DNA from: Anaerolineaceae bacterium
Lineage (GTDB): Bacteria > Chloroflexota > Anaerolineae > JAAYZQ01
NCBI GenBank assembly: GCA_012514775.1
Contig: JAAYZQ010000393.1
Location: forward strand, 1-12,739
Direction: 5' to 3'
DNA: 12,739 nucleotides
Under the pieces are notes generated by a model. The model was given only the letters and a program-made list of their open reading frames with translations. It was not told the origin of the DNA and made no database searches. The position numbers and the translations under genes are program-made. Numbering within the stretch: the first letter of the stretch is position 1; every line of letters starts with the position of its first letter. Shown piece by piece: positions 6,747 to 12,739 of this stretch.

Positions 6747-9700
6747 ATGAGCAAGCCCTTGTCCTTTCAACAGGTCATCATGCGTCTCGATCGCTATTGG
6801 GCCGAGCACGGCTGCCTCATCTGGCAGCCCTACAGCGAAAAGCTGGGCGCCGGCACCGCCAACCCGGCGACGACGCTGCGCGTCATGGGCCCCGAGCCCT
6901 GGAACGTGGGCTACGTCGAGCCCTCCTACCGGCCCGACGACGGCCGCTACGCCGAGAACCCCAACCGCATGCAGATGCACACCCAGTACCAGGTCATCCT
7001 GAAGCCCGACCCGGGCAACCCCCAGGAACTGTACCTGGGCAGCCTGGAGGCCATCGGCATCGACATGCGCGAGCACGACGTGCGTTTTGTCGAGGACCGC
7101 TGGGAGAGCCCGGCCCTGGGCGCCTGGGGCCTGGGCTGGGAGGTGTGGCTCGACGGCCAGGAGATCAGCCAGTACACCTACTTCCAGCAGGCAGGCGGGC
7201 TGAACCTGGACCCCGTTCCGGTGGAGCTGACCTACGGCCTGGAGCGCATCGTCATGTACCTGCAAAAGGTGCGCGCCGTGTGGGACATCGACTGGGACGG
7301 CGTGCACACCTACGGCGACATCTACCGGCGGCCCGAGGTGGAGCACTGCATCTATAACTTTGAGCTGGCCGACGTCGAGCGCCTGAACCAGATGTACGGC
7401 CTGTACGAGGCCGAGGCAAAGGCTTGCATGGAGCGGGGACTGGTCATTCCGGCCTACGACTATGTCCTGCGCTGCTCTCACACCTTTAACCTCCTGGACG
7501 CCCGGGGCGCCATCGGCGTCACCGAGCGAGCCTACTACTTTGGCCGCATGCGCGACCTGAGCCGGCAGATCGCCCGGCTGTACGTCCAGCAACGGGAGGA
7601 GATGGGCTTTCCCTTCCTGGAGGAGGGGGCCGCGGCAGGCGAGGTCGCGGCGGAACCCGAGGCCCGGCCGCCGGCCGTGACGGCCGAGCCGGAGACGTTC
7701 TTGCTCGAGATCGGGACCGAAGAGCTGCCCGTGGCAGACCTGGCGCTGGCCCTGGAGCAGTTGCGCGCGGCCGTGCCCCGCGTGCTCGACGAGGCCCGGC
7801 TGAGCTACGACGAGATCAAGGTGATGGGCACCCCCCGCCGCCAGGCAGTCCTCGTCTTCGGGCTGCAGCCGCGCCAGGCCGACCTGACCACGGAGGTGCA
7901 AGGCCCGCCGGCCCGGGCCGCCTACGACGCCGACGGCCGGCCCACCCGCGCCGCCGAGGGCTTTGCCGCCAAGCTGGGCGTGCCCGTGGAATCACTGCGC
8001 CTGGTCACTGAGGGGTCCAAGTCCTATGTGGTTGGCACGCAGGTGCAGGAGGGCAAGCCCGCCGGGCAGGTCCTGGCCGAAGCCCTGCCCGAGCTGGTGG
8101 CCGGCATCCGCTTCCCGAAGACGATCCGCTGGAACGGGACCAACGTCGCCTTCTCGCGACCGGTGCGCTGGCTGGTGGCCCTCCTCGGCGCGCAGGTGGT
8201 GCCCTTCCAGTTCGCGGGCGTCGCCAGCGGGCGCACGACGAGGGGCCTGCGCCCCCTGGGCTCGCCGGCCATGGAGCTGGCCCGGGCCGGCGAGTACACC
8301 GAAAGCATGGCCGGCCAGCAGATCGTCCTGGACGTGGACGAGCGCCGCGACATTATCCGTGGCCAGGCCCAGGCGCTGGCCGCTTCGGCCGGCGGCCGCA
8401 TCCCCGAGGACCCGGACCTTTTGGACGAGGTGACCAACCTGGTGGAGCGACCCACCGCCCTCCTGGGCCGGTTCGATGCGGAGTACCTGGCCCTGCCACG
8501 GGAGGTGCTGGTGACGGTCATGAAAAAGCATCAGCGCTACTTCCCGGTGGTCGATGCCCAGAGCGACGAACTGCTCCCCTACTTTATCACCGTGCGCAAT
8601 GGCGACGAGCAAAGCCTCGACGTGGTGCGCGAAGGCAACGAGGACGTCCTCCGCGCGCGCTTTGCCGACGCCAAGTTCTTTTACGAGCACGACACCGCCC
8701 GCCCGCTGGAGAGCTTTCTGCCGCGCCTGAACACCCTCACGTTCCAGGAGCGCCTGGGCTCCATGCTGGACAAGAGCAAGCGCCTGGCGGCCCTGGTGCC
8801 CGTCCTGGGCCGGGCGCTGGACGTGGACGAGGAAGAGATGGCCGTCGCCACCCGCGCGGCGGAACTGTCCAAGGCCGACCTGGCCACCCAGCTCGTGGTC
8901 GAGCTCACAAGCCTGCAGGGGCACATGGGCCGCGAGTATGCCCGCCTGTCGGGGGAGAAAGAAGGGGTCGGTACGGCTATCCTGGAGCACTATTTGCCCC
9001 GTTCCGCCGACGACGTCCTGCCCGAAACCCGGCCCGGCCTGATCCTGGGACTGGCCGACCGCCTGGACAGCCTGGTGGGCCTCTTTGCGGCGGGCCTGGC
9101 CCCCACCAGCACGGCCGATCCCTACCACCTTCGCCGTGCGGCCCTGGGCCTGATACAGAACCTCATCGCCCACAAGCTGCCCCTGGACCTGCGCCCCCTC
9201 CTCGCCGAGGCGGCAGCCCTGATGCCCATCCCCGTCCCGGACCAGGCGCTGGCCGACGTGTCGGCGTTCATCGTCGAGCGGCTGCGGGGCTGGCTGCGGG
9301 ACGAGGGCTGGCGCTACGATGTGGTCGACGCCATCCTGGCCGAGCGGGGCACCGATCCCTACGGCGCCCGCCGCGCGGCCGCCCAACTGACAGCCTGGGT
9401 GGAGCGGGCCGACTGGCCGGACCTGCTCAACGCCTACGGGCGTTGCATTCGCATCGTGCGCGACCAACCCGACGAGGCCCGGTATCAGCCGGGGCTCGAT
9501 CCCGAGGCGGCGACCGAAACCCTGGGCGAGGCTGTCCGCACTGCCCGGGCGCAGGTGACTCCCGAGAGCGACGTCGACCGGCTGCTCACCGTGTTGCGCC
9601 CCATGATCCCAACCATCAACCGCTTTTTCGACGAGGTGCTGGTCATGCACGAGGACCCGGCGCTGCGCCAGAACCGCCTGGCCCTGCTGCACGAGATCTG

Positions 9701-9749
9701 GGGTCTCAGCCGGGGCATCGTGGACGTGACCAAGCTGGAGGGCTTCTAA
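6747..9749 (+). CDS. glyQS: Fused bacterial glycyl-tRNA synthetase, alpha and beta subunits in one chain
   Basis: This enzyme charges tRNA-Gly with glycine using ATP in the cytoplasm. The 1000-residue chain joins the two subunits that are separate in E. coli (GlyQ and GlyS). Residues 1 to about 292 are the class II catalytic alpha subunit ('[23 protein letters not shown]', '[19 protein letters not shown]', '[21 protein letters not shown]' in parts). A linker at about 293-315 is rich in Ala, Glu and Pro. From about 316 the beta subunit begins ([13 protein letters not shown]), with '[19 protein letters not shown]', '[11 protein letters not shown]', the HD-like helical region ('[25 protein letters not shown]', read as two pieces) and a C-terminal anticodon-binding DALR-like part ending 'DVTKLEGF'. 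No frame break is seen at the junction. GGAG (6738-6741) sits 5 nt before ATG. It follows recO by 41 nt and is probably co-transcribed with it. Confidence 0.96.
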   Translation: MSKPLSFQQVIMRLDRYWAEHGCLIWQPYSEKLGAGTANPATTLRVMGPEPWNVGYVEPSYRPDDGRYAENPNRMQMHTQYQVILKPDPGNPQELYLGSLEAIGIDMREHDVRFVEDRWESPALGAWGLGWEVWLDGQEISQYTYFQQAGGLNLDPVPVELTYGLERIVMYLQKVRAVWDIDWDGVHTYGDIYRRPEVEHCIYNFELADVERLNQMYGLYEAEAKACMERGLVIPAYDYVLRCSHTFNLLDARGAIGVTERAYYFGRMRDLSRQIARLYVQQREEMGFPFLEEGAAAGEVAAEPEARPPAVTAEPETFLLEIGTEELPVADLALALEQLRAAVPRVLDEARLSYDEIKVMGTPRRQAVLVFGLQPRQADLTTEVQGPPARAAYDADGRPTRAAEGFAAKLGVPVESLRLVTEGSKSYVVGTQVQEGKPAGQVLAEALPELVAGIRFPKTIRWNGTNVAFSRPVRWLVALLGAQVVPFQFAGVASGRTTRGLRPLGSPAMELARAGEYTESMAGQQIVLDVDERRDIIRGQAQALAASAGGRIPEDPDLLDEVTNLVERPTALLGRFDAEYLALPREVLVTVMKKHQRYFPVVDAQSDELLPYFITVRNGDEQSLDVVREGNEDVLRARFADAKFFYEHDTARPLESFLPRLNTLTFQERLGSMLDKSKRLAALVPVLGRALDVDEEEMAVATRAAELSKADLATQLVVELTSLQGHMGREYARLSGEKEGVGTAILEHYLPRSADDVLPETRPGLILGLADRLDSLVGLFAAGLAPTSTADPYHLRRAALGLIQNLIAHKLPLDLRPLLAEAAALMPIPVPDQALADVSAFIVERLRGWLRDEGWRYDVVDAILAERGTDPYGARRAAAQLTAWVERADWPDLLNAYGRCIRIVRDQPDEARYQPGLDPEAATETLGEAVRTARAQVTPESDVDRLLTVLRPMIPTINRFFDEVLVMHEDPALRQNRLALLHEIWGLSRGIVDVTKLEGF

Positions 9750-9752
9750 CCC

Positions 9753-10532
9753 GTGGAGGGTCTGAAGACGGCGCTGGTGACCGGGGCGTCGCGGGGCATC
9801 GGCGAAAGCTTTGCCCGGCAGCTTGCAGCGCAGGGCATGGACCTGATCCTGGTGGCCCGCGCCGAAGACAGGCTGCAAGAGCTGGCCGCCGAGCTGTCGG
9901 CGGCCCACGGCGTCGGGGCCCACGTCGTCGCCTGCGATCTATCCGTGGCGGGCGCCGCCAACCAGGTGTGGGCCGAGACAGAGCGGCTGGGCCTGGAGGT
10001 TGACCTCCTGGTCAACAACGCCGGCGTGGGCCGGCAGGGTCCCTTTGCCGAGCTGGACCACGACTTTCAGGCGGCCATGGTCCGGCTCAACGTGGATACC
10101 GTGGTGGAGATGACCCGGCTCTACCTGCCGGCCATGCGTGCCCGGCGGCGAGGGGGCATCATCAACGTCGCGTCCAATGCGGCCTTCCAGCCGGTGCCCT
10201 ACCTGGCCGTCTATGCAGCCAGCAAGGCCTTTGTCCTCCATTTTTCCGAGGCTCTGGCCGAAGAGGTGGGCCCCGACGGCGTGTGGGTGATGGCCCTCTG
10301 CCCCGGCCCGACGGACACCAGCTTCTGGAACGTCGCCGGCCTGTGGCAGGAGCAGCGCGGTTGGATGACCCCGCCGGAGAAGGTGGTCTCGTCCGGGCTG
10401 CGCGCCTTTCGGCGGCGGCGCGCGTTTTTTGTCCCCGGCCTGGTGTGGGCCATCCTCGCCTTTGCCGCCAGCCGGCTGGGGCCCCGCTGGCTCGTGCGGC
10501 GCATCGCCGGCCGGTTCTTTCGCTTCGGCTAG
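9753..10532 (+). CDS. Short-chain dehydrogenase/reductase (classical SDR)
   Basis: This is a 259-residue NAD(P)-dependent oxidoreductase of unknown substrate. The Rossmann motif TGASRGIG is at residues 10-17, the NNAG motif at 88-91, and the catalytic set is complete: Asn113, Ser141, Tyr154 and Lys158 (YxxxK). Arg14 in the glycine motif favours NADPH, as in many classical SDRs. 'CPGPTDTSFW' follows the active site. After about residue 215 the tail is basic, with a hydrophobic stretch (about 224-238) and 'RWLVRRIAGRFF', perhaps membrane-associated. The GTG start is 3 nt after the glyQS stop, and GGAGGG (9738-9743) inside the end of glyQS is well spaced for it, so it is likely translated from the same message. 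It need not be functionally related to glyQS. The stop is one nucleotide from the stop of the convergent EcfT gene. Confidence 0.9.
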   Translation: MEGLKTALVTGASRGIGESFARQLAAQGMDLILVARAEDRLQELAAELSAAHGVGAHVVACDLSVAGAANQVWAETERLGLEVDLLVNNAGVGRQGPFAELDHDFQAAMVRLNVDTVVEMTRLYLPAMRARRRGGIINVASNAAFQPVPYLAVYAASKAFVLHFSEALAEEVGPDGVWVMALCPGPTDTSFWNVAGLWQEQRGWMTPPEKVVSSGLRAFRRRRAFFVPGLVWAILAFAASRLGPRWLVRRIAGRFFRFG

Positions 10533-10533
10533 C

Positions 10534-11331
10534 CTACCACGGCCGGCCGCCAAAGCCCAGGCCGTAGCGCACGGCCATGAGCCCGGCAAAGGCCAGGCCG
10601 GCCAGGATCACCGCCGCCCAGTCCCGAGCGCCGAAGGTCAGGTCGATCATGGTCGTCCGCTGCGCGGGGTACCCCAGGCCGCGGGCCGCCAGGGCCAGGC
10701 CCAGGTTGTCGCTCAGGCGCAGCGCGGCAATGATCGTCGCCACCAGGATGGGCACGTAGGCCTGCGCCCGCCGGAAGAGGTTGCCCCGCTCGAGCACCCA
10801 GCCCCGCGCTTGCTGCGCCTCGCGGACCGTCACCAGGAGGCCGTAGGTGGTCGGCAGGTAGCGGATGGACAGCCCCACGGTCAGTCCCCAGGCGTAGGGC
10901 ACGCCCAGCTTGACCATGGCCTGCACCAGCCGCGAGGGGTCGGTGGTCAGCAGCAGGAGCGCCGCCAGGAAAGTGAGCGCCCCGGCCCGTAGGGCAAAGC
11001 TCACCCCTTCCAGGATGCCGGCGACCGTCAGCCGCAGCGGGCCAAGACGGAGCAGGTCGGGGCCAGGGCCGGGCGCAAAGAGGGGCTGCAGGACCAGGAT
11101 GAGGAGCAACAGCGGCACGAGCCGCGCCCACAGCCAGCGAATCCGCCCGGCGGGGATGCGCGCCGCGATCAGGCCCAGGTGCACCACCAGGAGCAAGGCT
11201 GCCAGCACGGCCAGGTGCCGGAAGAGGAGCCCCGTGAGGCCGGCTAGCAGCACGGCCCACAGTTTGGCCCGGGGATCCAGGCGGTGCAGCCAGGAGTCGC
11301 CCGCCAGGTAGACGTCAAAACGCTGGCTCAC
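10534..11331 (-). CDS. ecfT: Energy-coupling factor transporter transmembrane protein EcfT
   Basis: EcfT is the membrane scaffold that couples the two ATPases to a substrate-binding S component in ECF-type vitamin or metal importers. The 265-residue protein has several hydrophobic spans (about 23-50, 66-85, 113-130, 145-165 and 236-255). It also has the two diagnostic Ala-Arg-Gly motifs that sit in the ATPase grooves: ARG 175-177 ('EAQQARGW') and ARG 216-218 ('ALAARGLGYP'). 'GDSWLHRLDPRAKLW' near the start is also typical. The GTG start at 11331 overlaps the upstream ATPase gene by 17 nt and has GGGAGAG a few bases before it, so it is coupled. It is the last gene of the operon in view. The S component and hence the substrate are not visible. 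Confidence 0.93.
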   Translation of the reverse strand: MSQRFDVYLAGDSWLHRLDPRAKLWAVLLAGLTGLLFRHLAVLAALLLVVHLGLIAARIPAGRIRWLWARLVPLLLLILVLQPLFAPGPGPDLLRLGPLRLTVAGILEGVSFALRAGALTFLAALLLLTTDPSRLVQAMVKLGVPYAWGLTVGLSIRYLPTTYGLLVTVREAQQARGWVLERGNLFRRAQAYVPILVATIIAALRLSDNLGLALAARGLGYPAQRTTMIDLTFGARDWAAVILAGLAFAGLMAVRYGLGFGGRPW

Positions 11332-12205
11332 GGTTCTCTCCCGCCAGGGCGGCGTACTCGTCGCAAAAGGCCTCGACGGTCAGGCCTTCGCCCCGGAACC
11401 CGTTGGATTGCAGCGCCCGGGCCAGGGCCACCACCGGCGGCGGGGCAAGGGAGGCCCGGGCCAGCAGCGCCTCGTCCCGGAAGATGGCCCCCGGCGGCCC
11501 GTCGCCCAGGATCTCTCCGGCGTGGAGTACCACCACACGCTCCGCGCAGCGCGCCACCAGGCCCATATCGTGGGTTACGAGGACAATGGTCCGGCCGCGG
11601 CCGTGCAATTCGGCCACCCAGGCCAGCATCTCGCGGCGGCCGTGGGCATCGAGGCCCACCGTCGGCTCATCCAGCACCAGCACCGGCGGGTCCATGGCCG
11701 CCAGCGAGGCGAGGGTCACCTTGCGCCGCAGGCCATAGCCGAGGATGGCCGGGGGGCGTGCCGCCGCGGGCTCCAGCTCGAACCGGGCCAGGGCCGCGGC
11801 CACCCGCTCGCGCACCTCTGCGGCGGGCAGGCCCAGGTTGCGCGGGCCAAAGGCCACTTCCTGTTCCACGGTCGCCGCAAAGATCTGCTGCTCGGGATGC
11901 TGGAAGAGAAAGCCAACCTGGCGAGCCATCTCGCCCACCGGGTGCCGGGTAGCATCCAGGCCGGCCACGCGCACCGTGCCGCGGCGGGCGCGCAACAAGC
12001 CGTTCAGGTGCTTGACCAGCGTCGTCTTGCCCGAGCCGTTGGCCCCCACCAGGGCCAGGAGCTGGCCGGCAGGCACTCGCAGGTCGAGGCCGCGCAGCAC
12101 CGGGGGTCCGCCTTCGTACCAGAACCACAGGCCGGCGACGTCGACGATATCGCCCGCCTGGGAGGGTGCTGCTGTTCCGTGCTCAAGGGTTGCCCTATCC
12201 GCCAA
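11315..12205 (-). CDS. Energy-coupling factor ATPase EcfA (second ATPase) with atypical ABC signature
   Basis: This ABC ATPase is one half of the EcfA-EcfA' motor that drives EcfT. Counting from TTG 12205 (296 residues), Walker A is GANGSGKTT (54-62) and the Q-loop is FLFQHPEQQIF (Gln102), with the 'HPEQQIF' typical of ECF ATPases. Walker B is VLVLDEP with Glu180, the D-loop is GLD (184-186) and the switch is His212 (VTHD). The signature, normally LSGGQ or LSYGQ, reads LGYGL (155-159): the Ser and the Gln are both lost. The frame is open much further upstream, but that part overlaps the other ATPase. TTG 12205 gives a normal N-terminus and overlaps the upstream stop by 11 nt. No strong Shine-Dalgarno is seen, so the start is uncertain by some residues. 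The last 17 nt overlap ecfT. Confidence 0.88.
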   Translation of the reverse strand: MADRATLEHGTAAPSQAGDIVDVAGLWFWYEGGPPVLRGLDLRVPAGQLLALVGANGSGKTTLVKHLNGLLRARRGTVRVAGLDATRHPVGEMARQVGFLFQHPEQQIFAATVEQEVAFGPRNLGLPAAEVRERVAAALARFELEPAAARPPAILGYGLRRKVTLASLAAMDPPVLVLDEPTVGLDAHGRREMLAWVAELHGRGRTIVLVTHDMGLVARCAERVVVLHAGEILGDGPPGAIFRDEALLARASLAPPPVVALARALQSNGFRGEGLTVEAFCDEYAALAGENREPAF

Positions 12206-12739
12206 GGTACGCCGCCAATGCTTTCCGCGCCTCGCCGGCCGTGGAGAAATCGAACTCGGTGCCGAGGCGGCGATTAAGTCCGCCGGCCACGCGGACGAGC
12301 TGAGGCACCTCGACACCCAGGGCCTCCAGGCGCTCCACCTGGCGAAAGACGGTCCCCGGCGGGCCCTCGAGCGCCACCCTCGCCCCCCCGTTGCCCGGGC
12401 GCTCCAGCACCACCAGGCGCCGGGCAAAGGCCGCCACCGCCTCGGGATCGCCCTCGGTCATGACGATGGTCGCGTCCAGCTCGCTGCGCAGCGTGGACAG
12501 GGCGGCCAGAACCTCGTCGCGGCCGGCCGGGTCCAGCCCGCCCAGGGGCTCGTCGAGGATGATGACCGCCGGCCGCGTGGCCAGCACCGAGGCCAGGGCC
12601 ACGCGTTTCTTCTCGCCGCCCGAGAGCCCGTCCGGCGGCCGCCCGCGGAGGCCCTCGAGGCGGAACAGCGCCAGGGCGGCCTCCACCCGGGCGCGGATCT
12701 CGGCCGGGGGCAGGCCCAGGTTCTCCAGGCCCCAGGCGA
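12195..12739 (-). CDS. Energy-coupling factor ATPase EcfA (first ATPase), partial, N-terminus beyond the window
   Basis: The C-terminal 180 residues of an ABC ATPase are visible, starting at 'AWGLENLGLPPAEIRARV', the segment just after the Q-loop region; Walker A lies outside the window. The signature LSGGEKKRVALAS (LSGGE encoded at 12626-12612) and Walker B 'VIILDEPLGGLD' are intact. The switch position normally reads T-H-D. Here it reads T-E-G-D-P (Glu codon at 12455-12453), so the H-loop His is missing. The tail 'GPPGTVFRQVERLEALGVEVPQLVRVAGGL' is typical of EcfA proteins and supports the ECF assignment over a general ABC importer. It is the upstream member of an overlapping ATPase-ATPase-EcfT operon whose promoter is outside the window. 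Confidence 0.9.
   Translation of the reverse strand, partial: AWGLENLGLPPAEIRARVEAALALFRLEGLRGRPPDGLSGGEKKRVALASVLATRPAVIILDEPLGGLDPAGRDEVLAALSTLRSELDATIVMTEGDPEAVAAFARRLVVLERPGNGGARVALEGPPGTVFRQVERLEALGVEVPQLVRVAGGLNRRLGTEFDFSTAGEARKALAAYLGG

Noticed and set aside
6729..7901. 390-codon open frame on the minus strand
   Set aside because: It lies opposite the GlyRS alpha domain, with low-complexity composition and no family features.
7992..9923. 643-codon open frame on the minus strand
   Set aside because: It is antisense to the conserved beta half of GlyRS. High GC keeps opposite-strand frames open, and its translation is rich in Gly, Gln, Val and His with no recognisable motif.
10529..11260. 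243-codon open frame on the minus strand in another phase
   Set aside because: It is an out-of-phase shadow of ecfT, Pro/Arg/Gly-rich and without membrane spans.
11408..12277. 289-codon open frame on the plus strand
   Set aside because: It is antisense to the second ECF ATPase, which has all ABC motifs except the signature.
12206..12427. Upstream extension of the second ECF ATPase frame
   Set aside because: It lies in the coding region of the first ATPase and its translation (Trp/Arg/Ser-rich) is unlike any ABC N-terminus.

Overview
The window is a dense, GC-rich bacterial chromosomal segment of about 12.7 kb. It has ten complete genes, a partial gene at each end, and no intergenic gap above about 180 bases. 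I see no tRNA, rRNA, insertion sequence, CRISPR array or phage gene. The mix suggests a high-GC Chloroflexota (Anaerolineae-like) bacterium. The pointers are a fused alpha-beta bacterial glycyl-tRNA synthetase directly after recO, a lipoprotein built of CARDB-type repeats, a Gram-positive-style split of the capsule co-polymerase from its tyrosine kinase with no outer-membrane export protein in view, and frequent GTG/TTG starts. This taxonomic guess is an inference, not a proof.

Region 1 (1-2230, + strand) is an envelope-signalling unit. It holds the end of an ECF sigma factor, a membrane anti-sigma factor whose zinc-finger start overlaps the sigma stop by 4 nt, and a secreted lipoprotein with three CARDB-like repeats 20 nt downstream.

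Region 2 (2275-5725, + strand) is an exopolysaccharide or capsule block. A GT4 glycosyltransferase is followed by two tandem Wzz-type chain-length proteins and a BY-kinase (CpsD/CapB-type) ATPase. The transferase has a good promoter of its own, and a second promoter precedes the second Wzz gene.

Region 3 (5783-10532, + strand) is housekeeping: recO, fused glyQS and an SDR oxidoreductase, led by an extended -10 promoter with a structured leader. The order recO-glyQS is a common bacterial arrangement. The SDR gene starts 3 nt after glyQS and is probably co-transcribed.

Region 4 (10534-12739, - strand) is the energising module of an ECF-type vitamin/metal importer. In transcription order it has EcfA (incomplete at the window edge), a second EcfA with an atypical ABC signature, and EcfT. 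The substrate-binding S component is not in view. The EcfT and SDR genes converge with one nucleotide between their stop codons.

The strongest points for a second look are three. The two ECF ATPases carry complementary defects that should fall in the same composite ATP site. Three promoters share a TGG-TATAAT-like extended -10. The sigma/anti-sigma/CARDB lipoprotein cassette has an unknown signal. I did not find an obviously new defence or mobile system.
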